Of a stretch of 64,000 bases of DNA, positions 34,598 through 46,859 are shown in pieces (the first letter of the stretch is position 1; every line of letters begins with the position of its first letter). Source of the stretch: Ampelocalamus luodianensis (Eukaryota; Streptophyta; Magnoliopsida; Poales; Poaceae); NCBI GenBank assembly GCA_036346255.1, contig CM070625.1, positions 20,049,488-20,113,487 of the forward strand, read 5' to 3'. The translations under genes were made by a program, and so were the position numbers. The notes under the pieces were generated by a model, which did no database searches, was not told the origin of the DNA, and saw nothing but the letters and a program-made list of their open reading frames with translations.

Positions 34598-36823
34598 CTA
34601 GCAGAGTGTCCCGCGCATTTGCGCGGTTAGATTTGTTTCGAAATTTATATAAATGTTTGATAATATATTTACGTATCTTGTAAGTTATTTAAACTTTTAA
34701 GATATCCTAAACATTAGAAGCGACAATAGAAGCTTGAAAGAAATTACAATCTAAGTAAAATAATTGAAGTATGTGATTTGATGAAAACCAATCATTAAGC
34801 ATAATAAGTTGTTGAGGTTCTTAGAAACTAATCACTCTTCATCATGCATAGATCATGTAGTTGCATGTCCATATTCTTATTCTATTAGTTATCCCCCCCC
34901 CCAAAAAAAATTGTATGGATGCACATGTACTTCTATTTAATCTCAAGCAATACATTGATTATGTGTATGACAAATTATCTTATTAGCTTACATGGTAAAT
35001 GTATTAGAGTACATTGCTCACGCATACACCGATGCATCACGAACAACCTACTTTGAACTTATCTTCCCTCACACACCAGCTACCCCATCAAATCGTGTGG
35101 CTTCTATCTCTTCTTGCCGTCACAGTTTTTTTTGCTTCAACCTCCAACAGTAAATCCAAATCTTGATCGACCTTTCTCAGCTGCTACCCATTCCAATATA
35201 ATACTTTATCACATAGTTATCATCCACTTCTCCTCAATTATTTCTTAATGCTAACCATTGCGATATCAACACGCATAGACATGCAACCGTCGCCGATCCC
35301 AGCTGGGGACATGTGTCATGCTCTCTCCGGTGACCCTAAGGCTACGCCATCTATACTCCAAGCTTTTTACTCCTCTGACTCTGTACGCCCGCGTTTCTAT
35401 TCATACGGATGCATGTATGTACATATACATGCATGATGTTATACATATTCGACGTCCTCTTCTCTCGTGTCAGCCGCACCTCTACTTTGACGTTGGTCAA
35501 CTCAATGTTATGACTTCCTTACTAATCGTGGCGACCTCTCATCTTCACTAATATTGACATTTCTTGTTTAGTCGTTGTTTAACAATACGAAAAATCTTTT
35601 CGCCATTGCTGACGACAACGTACCTCAACCAATGATGGCACGCTCCTAGCTACCCAATGCCCTTATATCGTCCATAGCTCGTCTTTAATGCAAAACTTAA
35701 TATCCTCTCTGTTAGGGCTTCCCTATCATCGAGCTTCTTTGGCCGCTAAATACTTCAACAACGTCGACGCTTACCACTTGTCACCGCGACTCTTGGCTCC
35801 TTCAACACTAGATTTTTCTCTTCAATGGCTCTTGCGAGCAGCACGATATTGCCCTTATTTTCGCCGCCGCATTGGCTCTTCACTTCTCCATGGATCAATG
35901 TCTTTTTATAGGACAGATCGATGCTATTGCACACTCTTTTATGATCTCCTTTGACACTATTCGTGCTATTCTAATTATAACTTGTATTTTTAATCAAAAT
36001 TTTAGTTATTTTTTTATTTTTATTCTATAGGAAGCAATAATAGAACACGTAACCTCGAGAGCGAATATAGTGGCTTCTTTTGTGTCTCCCCTGACACCAT
36101 TTGTGCCATCATTGTTATAACTTTTATTTTTATTCAACATTTTAGCTATTTTTATTAGAGCTAAATTTATTTAATTTATTCAAAATTTTAGTTATTTAGG
36201 GATTTTATGTTTGAATACGTATGGAAATAATTACAATTTTTCTTTTCTTTTTATTCCGAATTTTAGTTCTTTTTTCTTGAAATTCATATTCGAATCCGAT
36301 TACAATTTTTTCTTTAATTTTTATTCTGAATTACAGTTATTTAGAGATTTTACTTTGGAATTCGTATTAAAATCAAATTGCTATTTTTTCATTTTTATTC
36401 CGAATTTGAATTTCAATTATTTTTTGGTTGTATTTCGTATACAAATCTAATTTCCATTTTTTCCTAGTTTTTATTCTGAATTATAATTATTTAGGGATTT
36501 AACTTAGAAATTTGTATGAAAATCAAGTTAATAATTTTATCTCCATTTTATTCCGAATTTCAGTTTTATTGTAACATAGATTATTTTAGTTAGGAATTCG
36601 TATGAAAATCAAATTACTGATTTTATTTTTTTATTCTGAATTTCTGTTTTATTGTACTTGACATAGACCTTTTTTTTTTAATTCAGACCGTTATAATCTG
36701 AACCCACCACGATCGACGGTGTATACCTTTATTTTTTCTATCGATTAACGTGGGGATTTCTAGTCCTTAGAGTGAACATGGTGGTTCCTTTTAACTCTGT
36801 TTTAATAAGATAATAGATAGATA
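34598..36823 (-). mobile_element. Non-autonomous Helitron, copy 2 (inverted relative to copy 1)
   Basis: On the minus strand the 3' end is the perfect hairpin CCGCGCAAATGCGCGG followed by GACACTCTGCTAG, then T: the canonical Helitron end with a stem-loop about 10 nt before CTAG. The 5' end is TCTATCTATTATCTTATTAA, within a short TCTA microsatellite, so the boundary is uncertain by 4-8 bp (36819-36827). Its internal blocks match the copy at 23134-25003. No Rep/helicase is present. It lies between RPS15A and RABE1. Confidence 0.88.
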
Positions 36824-36829
36824 GATAGA

Positions 36830-37727
36830 CGGGATAATGACAAATTATTATTCACCTTATGGTACGCGAATAGCTTTTCCAATGAACATTCGCTTTTGTT
36901 GTCACCCACGGTTCATGATTTTGTAAACATTCAATTTTGAAGAAGAGAACACATTTACATACCGAATCGCCACACGTATATCCCATGTAAACAGACAACG
37001 TGGGCCCATGCAGCTAAGTTTTGGGATCTGGATCCTGCGCTGTAATGCATATAATCTTTGTGTTTATGTGAACAACACGCGGATGCGGAGTTGTAATAAA
37101 TACTATAGCAACAGCGAGATATTCATTGCAGTGATTTTACTGTAGCTATTCATCTGAACCTTGGTTTCATGGTCAAACAGTGAGGAACATATTCTGATGC
37201 GCTGCACTGTAGCTTCTCTGCATTTTTATCCTTGAATGCGGAGGATCCAGTTCCAAGTTTGTGTCTGGCCCACAAACCAGAGACTGTAACGCCTATCTTG
37301 GGATTAAAAAGAGAAGGGAAACAATGGCACACGGTACACTGTGCTTAAGCTCACCGGTCGGTGGCCGAGTGTCTCGGACTCGGGGGAAGCAAACCCAACC
37401 CTGTCTTCCAATCCAAGTGACTGACCTGAGTACCTGACCCCATCAAAGCACAAGCTCATGAGACCGACGAATCAAACCACCACCATTTAACCCCCCATTT
37501 TTTTCCCGTCTCCTCGTCTCGTTCCTCACCCCAGATCCACCACCGGCCACCGCCCGCTCCTCGACCCCCCCCACGCCTGCCGGTGCGCACCGATCCCGCC
37601 TCCCTCCCCATCCGCCTCGCCGTCTCATGCCACCATTCTCTCGCGTGATGTTTTCCTGTCTCCGTTTCTTCGCAGGTCGGGGATTGGTGGAGGCGCGCCC
37701 GGGTTGGAGGAGGAGGGTGCGAGCGAC
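36830..37727 (+). promoter_or_regulatory. RABE1 upstream region and 5' UTR
   Basis: A 0.9-kb interval without a gene. The last 250 bp turn C-rich (37480-37625), typical of a grass 5' UTR. A CATTTAACCCC word near 37487 is the only TATA-like candidate. The ATG at 37728 is in GAGCGACATGGC context. Confidence 0.45.
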
Positions 37728-40340
37728 ATGGCTGCGCCGCCGGCGAGGGCTCGGGCCGACTACGACTACCTCATCAAGCTCCTCCTCATCGGGGACAGCG
37801 GTTGGTGCCACTAGATCTCTCTGTCTCAAGTCTCCACTTCCACGCGCTGTTGACTGTTGTGCGTGTGTGTGTGTGTAAATGTTCGTGGGATCACAGTGGG
37901 ATTGGGCGTGTACGCGAAGCGGATCTCGCAAAGATTTGTCATTTGTGTTGGCTGTGGACGTATTTGCATGACCCGTCTTCCATTTGGAGTGCGAGGGGGG
38001 AGGAAATGTTTGCTTGTTCTGAATAGTTTCTGCTTCTGTTGAAAGCATATTATACGTAGAAGCAGCCGTTGTTGGCTTTGGGTGAGTTAACGATGAGGTC
38101 ACGAGGGCCTAGGCTGCCTTAGTTTCAGATGCAAAATTGGGAGTGATGACTGATGACTGATGAGAAGAATGAGGAGAGATGGATTGCGCGATGTGTGTCG
38201 CAGTGAGTTTTTTCTTTCTTTCATGGATGAATATTCACTTGGGAACTTGTTTGGTTGGAAGAGCATTGGAAAACGAAATGGTCCAACCTCTGAAAGTGTG
38301 CTTTGAAATTCCTTGCTTTGTAGATTAAGCAGGAAGAGTTGTTTAAAAGGTTGAGAGGTAGAGTTGATCCTCCCTGGGTATTCGCATAATTTGCTAGGCC
38401 GTGCCAAGAAACACCACACATAAGCATTAAGCAATGCTTTCTTTTGCCACTTGCAATAAGGTAGAGAGTCTTAAGAAAGTATAGCTTGAAAAAACATCCA
38501 AATCTTCAGTTTAGGCCTTAGGGTGCTTCGGAGAATGGTAAAAATGCTTCTTTTTGGTGTCATGGTCTGTTCTTCCTTCTATAGTTTTTACTACTTAGTA
38601 GACACCATAGATTATATTGCAATGCATTGCTGAGAGTGGATAAAAAGAGTTCATTGCTTGTGAAGGCGGATAGAAAGGAGTGGCTGTTGGAATTCAGTTG
38701 GAGCAAAGGGTGGAACTGTGGATCAAACACTAAAGATCAATGCTTTTCCTGTAGTTGGAAAATGTGTCACATAAATTTAGCAAAATTTAACAAGAAAATG
38801 TGCTTTCACTCTTTTCCTGATCAAACCTTACTGATGGGATCAAGTAGGTGGTTGTTATCATGACAAGAATTTCCCAATTCTGCGTAACATAATGGCTTGG
38901 GTTCTACCAGGCATTGATCTTGGCACACAAAAGTGATGGCTCCATGTTTTTAGTGTTTTATAACTGGGGCCTTCCATCTCTCTCTTCCAACGCAAAACCT
39001 TTGCAGTACATTGAGTCTTGCTCTAGCAGTTACATTGTTGTAAAGTGATACTGGATAGTTCATAGTTACCAAAAATATCTTTATTCCGTTGAATTCATTA
39101 TTTCTCAGCTAGCGGTATGTTTGTTAGTCAAGTGTTGTATTGTGCCTATTGTCTGATAAGAACTCTTCTTTCTCATTTTCCATGTCTAGGTGTTGGCAAG
39201 AGTTGCCTCCTCCTGCGGTTCTCTGATGGTTCCTTCACTACGAGCTTTATTACCACAATTGGGTAGGTCTTTTTGGTGTTGGTTGTTTTAATTATCCTAA
39301 TGTCTTCCTACATCAAATGGGAATTGGGACATTTGTTATGTTCCCCCACACTGATTCCAATATTTGGTTTATGCAGTATTGACTTTAAGATCAGAACAAT
39401 AGAACTGGATGGGAAGCGTATTAAGCTACAGATTTGGGACACAGCTGGTCAAGAACGTTTCCGGACTATTACCACTGGTATAATGCTTGTTCCATTCTGT
39501 TAGACTATAATTCTGTGAAGTGATACGATAACCTTTTAACCATGTAAGCTTCATTTTACCTCAGCATACTACCGGGGAGCCATGGGTATCCTTCTTGTTT
39601 ATGACGTCACCGATGAGTCATCTTTCAACAGTACTGTCTTCATTCCCATATATCCCCTAATACTTCCATTTTGAACTTTTGCCCATTATTTGACTTTGAT
39701 TCACTCAACATACAGACATAAGAAACTGGATTCGGAATATCGAGCAACATGCCTCTGATAATGTCAACAAAATTTTGGTTGGCAACAAGGCTGATATGGA
39801 TGAGAGTAAAAGGGTACACATCCATGAATTCCTATCCCGCTTTATTGTTTTGGTGTTCTGTAATATTTGGCTGGGGTTTACATTGTATTGTTGGTTTGAA
39901 ATTACTAGTTAAATGTTTTTTCCCTTTTCATTTGTTTCTCCAGGCTGTACCTACTGCGAAGGGGCAAGCACTGGCTGATGAATACGGCATCAAGTTTTTT
40001 GAAACTGTATGTTGCTTGTCTGAATTGTTTGATCTTTTTGTGACGAAGAGGAAGTTGTTTTAATTTCACCGTGCACTGTCTTTCAGAGTGCCAAGACGAA
40101 CCTTAATGTGGAGCAAGTTTTTTTCTCCATTGCACGCGACATTAAGCAGAGGCTTGCTGAGACCGATTCTAAGCCTGAGGTACAGATAACTGTACTCAGT
40201 TATGGTTCAAAGTCCATCTTGTTCAGTGTTCTGATGGACTTAATGTTGCTTTGTAGGACAAGACAATCAAGATTAACAACAAGGCGGACCAAGGTGCTGA
40301 TACACCAGCAGCTCAGCGATCTGCTTGCTGTGGCTCCTGA
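37728..40340 (+). CDS. RABE1: Rab GTPase of the RABE1 (Rab8) group
   Basis: Small GTPase of the Rab8/RABE class, which directs post-Golgi vesicles to the plasma membrane in plants. Eight coding exons, 37728-37800, 39190-39262, 39377-39477, 39565-39630, 39716-39813, 39944-40006, 40087-40179 and 40257-40340, all with GT-AG introns, give 216 residues, the usual length. Nucleotide-binding motifs are intact: GDSGVGKS at 22-29, the switch I threonine in TTIGIDF at 46-52, WDTAGQE at 69-75, NKAD at 128-131 and SAK at 159-161. The C-terminus ends SACCGS, with paired cysteines for geranylgeranylation. The first intron (about 1.4 kb) splits the P-loop glycine codon. No defects are seen. Subgroup assignment is by motif memory; the GTPase call is certain. 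Confidence 0.97.
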
Positions 40341-40864
40341 GCGATGGTCTGCCTTCATGATCATTGGATATTTGACATTATTTGTTTCCTGCTTGGCTGT
40401 TATAGGAAGAATGTCAAGAAGACAGTTATGATACAGATCTGGTTGTACCTATATTTGCTTCCATTCTTTGAAGCAACTACTTACTCTTGCTTTTGACGTA
40501 GCTATTGCAATTGCTGGGAGCTATTGTACGCTGGATTTCAATCCGTTGAACCTCTCGCTACAGTGTGTAATGAAATCCATGCTGTTGGGTTTTTTCTTTT
40601 GATCAATCAATGCATGGAATAACGTATTGCTCTGGTGTGAACTGTGATGATGTTCTGCCCTTGGATTCTTTTCTTCCTTTTGTGAGAGCTTATGATCCTG
40701 TTTTAGTTATCAGGTTGTATGTATCAGGGCCAGGGCAATCATACCGGAAAACGTACCGGAATGTTAGTAGCCAGTCGAACTCTGTAGGAGCCAGGAGACC
40801 AACAGAGCAGACGAAGAAAAGAGACCGATAGAACCGATTAGCAAGTTGATTCAAAGACACGAGA

Positions 40865-41690
40865 GTCTTAAAATAATAATAATAATAAAATGGAACAAAA
40901 ATATAATAAAATAATAAAAATAATAATAAAATCTACAATGCTAAAACCCTAAGTTGTACATCCCGCCATCCGAGCCGAGAGCCTAAAACACAACCCTCAA
41001 ACCTTCTTAAGGTTCCAGTACGTGGATCGCTAACTTCCATGCGCTCTTATCTAAAGCTAAATCTTTAGTTACATTTCAATCCCTCAAATCTCTTTTAACT
41101 GCTTCCTCCCACGTTAGTCTTGGTCGACCTCTGCCTCTTCTTACGTTTTCAGTACGTCTTAAAATTTCACTACGTACCGGTGCTTCAGAAGGCCTCCGTT
41201 GGAGATGTCCAAACCATCTCAAGCGATGTTGGACAAGCTTCTCCTCAATTGGTGCTACCCCCACCTTATCACGTATATTCTCATTGCGGATTCGATCTCG
41301 CCTTGTGTGACCACATATCCACTACACTCATCTTCTGTATATGTTGTTTTTTAGTCGATCAACATTCTGCTCCATATAGCATAGCAGGTCTGATCGTCGT
41401 CCTATAGAACTTACCCTTTAACTTTTGAGGAACTCTTTTGTCACACAGGATACCCGAAACTTGGCGTCATTTTTCCCACCCCACTCTAATCCTGTGGCTC
41501 ACGTCTTCATCAATCTCTCCGTCTCGCTGTAGCATCGATCCCAAATATCGAAACGTGTCTTTCTTAAGCACTACTTGTCCATCCAACCTAACATCTCCAT
41601 CATCTGCCCCGGCATCACTGAAATCACACTTCATATACTCAGTTTTAGTCCTACTCAGTCTAAAGCCCTTCAATGATTCGTCAAAAGATG
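40865..41690 (-). pseudogene. 5'-truncated LINE (non-LTR retrotransposon) 3' end
   Basis: On the minus strand two blocks typical of the C-terminal reverse transcriptase part of plant LINEs are readable: KTEYMKCDFSDAG...FRYLGSMLQRDGEIDEDV (41467-41673) and HRLRWFGHLQRRP...GRGRPRLTWEEAVKRDL (41076-41264). Between them the frame is broken. The 3' tail (40870-40935) is an AT-rich TTA/TTTTA simple repeat, as in RTE-like LINEs. The 5' part is missing, as usual after incomplete reverse transcription. It sits between RABE1 and the zinc-finger gene. Confidence 0.88.
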
Positions 41691-41822
41691 ATTCGTCGTA
41701 TACTCAGCAAGATGATTCGTCAAAAGAAAAAAATATTATCAAGACTAGGGAAATACACGAAAAAAACGTATAGCAACCAACTAGCATGCATGCGAGTTGT
41801 CGAAAGGAATCAAAAGGATGGC

Positions 41823-42440
41823 TCAGAGAGAGCAATCCAACAGTAACGTTCTTTGCACGCTCTGCACCGCAGCGCCGAGCCCAGCGCTCCGGCACTTGGC
41901 GCAGTTCGCCGACGGCGTGAGGTTCAAGTCCAAGCAAATCCCGCCGGTGCACTCGTCTCCAGCGCCGTCAACCTTCGCCGTCGTCGCTGCCCCGGGGCCG
42001 TGCGAGTCCGCGTCGGGTGCGGCACGGTGCCGCCGCATGTGCCCGCCGAGCGCCTGCCCGACGGCGAACACGACCCCGCAGACGGGGCACCCGTGCACCC
42101 TCTCCCTCGCCCTGCCCGCCCCCGCGTGCGCCTCAAGCGGCTGGCGCCCGAGGCAGAGCCCGGCGCCGACGTCGCCGAGCGCGTGCGCGCGCGGCCTGGG
42201 GCGCTTGTGGCTGGCCCGGTGCCCGCCCAGCGCCTGGAACGTCGGGAACCGCCTGCTGCACGTCTGGCACTCGAACACGCGGGCGCGCGCCGCGCGCACG
42301 AACCCCGTCTGCCTCGCGCCGTACCTCACGTTCTCGACGCCAACGGCGCCGTGCTGCTGCGGCTGCGAGAGGAGCATGAGCACGCGGGCCGTGTCCACGC
42401 TGCTCTCCGTCTCCTCGAGCGGCCTACACCTCTTGCTCAT
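41823..42440 (-). CDS. C2H2 zinc-finger repressor, ZAT-type, with EAR motif
   Basis: Intronless gene of 205 residues in the C1-2i subclass of plant zinc-finger proteins, which act as stress-related transcriptional repressors. Two QALGGH fingers are present: FECQTCSRRF...H at 56-78 (C58, C61, H74, H78) and GCPVCGVVF...H at 117-138 (C118, C121, H134, H138). An LDLNL EAR repression motif sits at 170-174, and an N-terminal DTARVLMLLS segment resembles the L-box of ZAT proteins. The open frame continues to an ATG at 42509, but a TATATATA box lies at 42513-42522 on this strand, so that ATG would precede the transcription start; 42440 (MSKRC) is preferred. The region is GC-rich. Target genes are unknown. 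Confidence 0.93.
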   Translation of the reverse strand: MSKRCRPLEETESSVDTARVLMLLSQPQQHGAVGVENVRYGARQTGFVRAARARVFECQTCSRRFPTFQALGGHRASHKRPRPRAHALGDVGAGLCLGRQPLEAHAGAGRARERVHGCPVCGVVFAVGQALGGHMRRHRAAPDADSHGPGAATTAKVDGAGDECTGGICLDLNLTPSANCAKCRSAGLGAAVQSVQRTLLLDCSL

Positions 42441-42511
42441 TTCTAGCTGGCTGCTACGACGAATCAACGGTGCAGCCCAGTTCTGGTGTCCCAGAGGCAT
42501 GTGGTACACGC

Positions 42512-42523
42512 GACTATATATAG
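42512..42523 (-). promoter_or_regulatory. TATA box of the zinc-finger gene
   Basis: CTATATATAGT on the minus strand lies about 75 bp upstream of the chosen start codon at 42440, giving a 5' UTR of roughly 45 bp. It decides between the two possible start codons. Confidence 0.8.
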
Positions 42524-42529
42524 TGCAAC

Positions 42530-43960
42530 GTACATGAGGGTTCGTTGAATTTCTTCGGTGTTAATCTGTCGGTACTAGCTACACTACCACCACCAGAGTA
42601 ATTAAAAGTTTCTAGATGTCGGTATACTTTTCCATATTCTGGTCTGAAGGGATTAATTAGCTCAGTAAGACGGGCACACGTGGCACGAGCCACTGAGCTG
42701 CCTTAATTAAGGCTTCAGGAAAGGCAAGTGCTAATGGTGGGTGGGTTGCCGCGACCCGACGTGTGGGCGTCGGCCGCCGTTCGATCGCGCGTTCGTTTCT
42801 CCAAGTTTTACTTCCGCCGTTCCGCGACGTCTGGAGCGCGCGCGAGAGCTCAGCGTTCGTCTCAGTGTTTCGCACTTGGGTTGGTGGTTGAATTAGGTGG
42901 ACCTTGAATTCATGCATGTCTCGGTCGGATTCAGCAGCGTCACAAAACAAGTTTTACATGAGCCGGTTCAAGTTCAACAATGGTTTAGTCAGCGTTTTTC
43001 TGGAGTAGCATTAGTTTAGCCGGATTAGGTTGGTATATATTATTCACCCCGGTATGGACGGCTGCAAATGATATATTTGACCAATTCGAGGCCCTTTCAT
43101 CTGCCGAGTGGCTAGGAGGCCAGTGAGCAGCAGGTTTCACAGAGTAATTTCTTCGTTCAGGGCCGGAAGATGATGCCTTTTGGGACTTAGGAGGACTGCA
43201 CATGTTTTGGACCGTCGTCCGATCACACATTTGGCAGTCGAGACTCGAAATACTTGCATTAGAATGGTCAGTCCGGAGCAACGACTTCTTGGATGAAAGA
43301 ACACGTATGTAGGTATGTACATCTGAAACTCCACGACAGCACATCTAGATCTACCTCTGAAAACCAGGTCACGTTCGGAAGCTTGGAACGGCTTCATTTC
43401 GGTTTCGGCCGGCCGGGGTCCAGGCATACCAAACCAACCCTTTCCTGGCATCTGCAGATGTTTCAACGCACCATACCAACGGGTAGCAGGTCCAACCGCG
43501 GCCTGACCGAGATGTGGCTGGGAAACTGGTTGTACGGCAGCGAGACCAACGTGAAAGTTGGGAGCATGTCGGACTCGGTAAAAATCACGCACAACACACG
43601 CCTTAAACGTGGCTTAGTGCTCTGAATCCGTGTAAAGTTAGTGGCTAATCGCTGGCTACCAATCACCAGTGTTATCTTCCGATTACGGCTTCAAAAAAGT
43701 TACCGAGTTTGGTGAGCCATGGCGTGCGTGTGCGGCGTGAGAACGAGGTCCATTTAGGCCGGCACCCGCGCCGCGAACCACGGCGGCCACGAAAAGCGGA
43801 GCATGTCGTCAACCAGCAGCGCGGCGTTTTCTTACCATGCGACTTCTGCTGTGTAGGTTTGGTCGCTCAGGTGGTGTCCGCGGTTTTCTTTCTCGCTGTC
43901 GCTGGTGCCGAGTCATCAGTGGAAGCTTCACCATCAAGTGCAAGCGAAATCGTCAAATAA
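42530..43960. other. Intergenic region between two divergent genes
   Basis: The zinc-finger gene points left and coatomer zeta points right, so this 1.4 kb holds both promoters. Open frames here (for example 43137-43592 minus) have no domain. GGCCCAAC at about 43974 is a site II-like element close to the probable coatomer start. No transposon ends were recognised. Confidence 0.5.
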
Positions 43961-44182
43961 TCTCGCAAAATGTGGCCCAACACGAGAGCAGTTGGGCTGG
44001 ATCTGCGAGTCCGCCACTCAAACGTAGTTTGTCTACTAGTGCTATGGACCTACGGCGTTGCGTTCGCCCCACTCGTCGGCGCTCCCGTCCGATCCCTTCC
44101 TTCGTTGGCCTGCGCAACCGCCGGCGATCCCGTCCACCGTCTTCCTCCTCTCCCGCCGCGGTGAATCCACCCGCCGTTCCAA

Positions 44183-46542
44183 ATGGTAGGCGAACCTATC
44201 TCCTCCTCCTCCTCCCCCCCCCCCACGTTCCCACTCGGTTCTACCCCGTGGGCTTGCAATATTGCCGGTTTCTTTATTTGCCCCGATCCGTCGCGTTCGG
44301 CTCCGGTCCGGGGCGGCTTCGAGTGATAGCTTCACAAAGATTGAGTTTTTTCTCTCCCTATCTTTGTCTCCCTTCTCCTTTCTTGCCAGTTTGGGTTGGG
44401 ACTTGGGGGGCTGTCTTTTTTTGTGCTAATGCAATTTGGGATCCATTAATGGTGGCCTCTGTCAGTTTGTGCTTCCTTGTTGTTATGGTCCGTTGGTCAT
44501 AGCGATTTAAGTTGTGTTCGTGCAGGAATCCTGCCCTTCGGTGAAAAACATTCTGTTGCTGGACTCCGAGGGGAAGCGCGTCGCCGTCAAGTACTACACG
44601 GATGATTGGCCCACGCTCTCGGCGAAGCTGGCCTTCGAGAAGTCGGTCTTTGCCAAGACCCAGAAAGCAAATGCTGGAACAGAGAGTAATTTATTTCTGC
44701 CTTTTCTATTTATAATGAGGAAGGAGTTGATTTGTATGCGAATATGTGATGATGAGTGCTAGCTTCTAGCAGTCCAATGTGGAGTACATTATGCTGTTTG
44801 TCTCATACCGTAAATTCATGCATTTGATATCTAGCATTGACGTGTTATACAAACAAAACTGTCTCTTTTCCATATGTGTTTATACAAGCTGGTACCGTTG
44901 AAGAACGCTGCTTATCAGCTTACTGTGTCTTTATATGTTTATTACACTTGTTGGTTAATTACTTAAATGAATATGTTGATGTGTTCATGGGGCTGTGTAT
45001 TCTGTACTGAGAACAGACAGACATTTCCGATCAATCTTTCTTAGATGTTAATCACGCACCTCTATTTTTCCGATTCTTTGGATCAGAAACATGTTAATTT
45101 ATGGTTCGTAACTTCGTATGCTATGTTAATTTTGAAAATAACACATACCATTGCATTGTTTAATACCATTATTAGTTGCTTCTTTTGCACAGCTTAATTG
45201 CTTATATAAGAACAATGATCTATTTATCTATATACCTTTATGTTTTGTCCTCATATCCTTTGGCGCGGCATGTGAAAAGTAATCTAGAACACACTTTTTC
45301 AGCCCTGGCTGAAGTACGGCTTGTACTTTCTTCCACTGTACTCACTGATCTGAAGATGAGCTCGCACACTATTGCAATTTACTTGCCTTAGTTTTCTGAT
45401 TAACACGAGAAGTGGCTGTCTGAAACTTTCTGTTGATCTCCATGTGAAAATTTTGCACACTGTTCGTCTAGATCAAGTAATCCAGTTTCATTCATCTGTT
45501 CCCCCCTTTACAGCTGAGATTGTAATGTTTGACGGTCACATTGTTGTGTATAAGTTAATCCAAGACCTTCATTTTTTTGTTACTGGAGGAGATGAGGAGA
45601 ATGAGCTTATTTTAGCATCAATTCTTCAGGGATTCTATGATGCTGTTGACCTTCTTCTCAGGTTATGCTCAATCTACTTTAGTATACCGTTTTTCTACTA
45701 TTGTTTATTTTGTTACATATTGTTAGGTTAATATGTGATTGCATGTGAATATGTTTCCCATCTTGTTGGTTTCAGAAATATCGTTGACAAAAGAACAGCA
45801 CTCGAAAATCTTGATCTGATACTATTATGCCTTGATGAAATTGTTGATGGAGGGTAAATCCTAATCTTATTAGATGTTAACGGTTCTTATTTCTTTTGTT
45901 TGTAAATCTATTTTTCTTCATTTGTTCTGAAATCACTTCAACCTGCTCATCTACCCTATTCATGACAACATGGTTCTTCTGGAATGGAGCCATGACAACA
46001 GAATTCTATTAGCACCTGTACTAAAAAAATGGCTGCATTTACGGGGTTTGTCTTAAAGTTAGGAAACCAGGTTTTGTGTACCTCAAACATACCTCTTGCG
46101 AGGCGGCAAAATTTTGATAAATAAGACAATGGTTTGGCCTGCTAAGGTCATGAACAAAACAAACTTCTCATTCCCTTGGTTTATTAGTATTTTAAAATGT
46201 CAGTGATTCAGTAGGTCTTTGCCAGGCTTAGAGAGACGAGTAATAGCACAGATCGTAGCAACTTGTAATTATTTGCTTAATTATACCTTATTTTCTTGAA
46301 TGATTGCACAGGATTGTCCTTGAAACAGAAGGAAGTGTGATATATGAAAAGGTGTCCGCTCATGGAGTAGAGGGTGGTGCTACATCACTCGCTGAACAGG
46401 TAGGTTGCAGCCATGATCTTTTTCAATTGAACGAAATTGGTTGCTTTAACTGAACTTATCAGTTATTGCTTTCTGCATGCAGACTATTGTTCAAGCCCTA
46501 ACAACAGCAAGAGAGCACCTGACCAAATCTCTTCTCATGTGA
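44183..46542 (+). CDS. COPZ: Coatomer subunit zeta (zeta-COP)
   Basis: Zeta subunit of the COPI coat, which pairs with gamma-COP and drives retrograde Golgi-to-ER and intra-Golgi vesicle formation. Six coding exons, 44183-44185, 44526-44685, 45514-45661, 45776-45853, 46312-46399 and 46483-46542, with GT-AG introns, encode 178 residues (known plant zeta subunits are about 177-180). Exon 1 contributes only the ATG. The protein continues ESCPSVKNILLLDSEGKR, with a longin-like core (VMFDGHIVVYK, LHFFVTGG, ENELILASILQGF) and ends TTAREHLTKSLLM. The splice phase at every junction keeps the frame. The only alternative is a start within exon 2, but none fits the conserved N-terminus. Confidence 0.96.
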
Positions 46543-46859
46543 TGTTGTGTTCTGCTTTTGGAGGTGAAGATGGAGTAGCATCCCATTGCTACGTCTCCAG
46601 GATCGATACGTTCTTTTCAGTAGCAATGAAAAAAGAGGAAAATGACTGAATTTATGGATGTGTAGAATGCATATTTTCTCCATTGATATTCCCTGGTTAT
46701 TCAGTTTTGCATGTGTTCAAAGTTGTGTAAACCATGTCGTGAATTGGGATTGTTCCAATTTCTATCGGTTCAGTTCTTGGTTTTGTTGTTTCACCCTCTG
46801 CTGTTATGCAATGGAGATAATAAGGCACCTCCTATATTCATGAGCTAGGTCTACACTGG

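Noticed and set aside
37443..38102. 219-codon minus-strand frame over the start of RABE1
   Set aside because: It is antisense to the 5' UTR, first exon and intron of a well-supported gene and has no domain.
41797..42537. Plus-strand frames of 246 and 197 codons
   Set aside because: They are shadows of the GC-rich zinc-finger gene on the other strand.
43137..43592. 151-codon minus-strand frame between two genes
   Set aside because: No domain and no support from splice or promoter signals.
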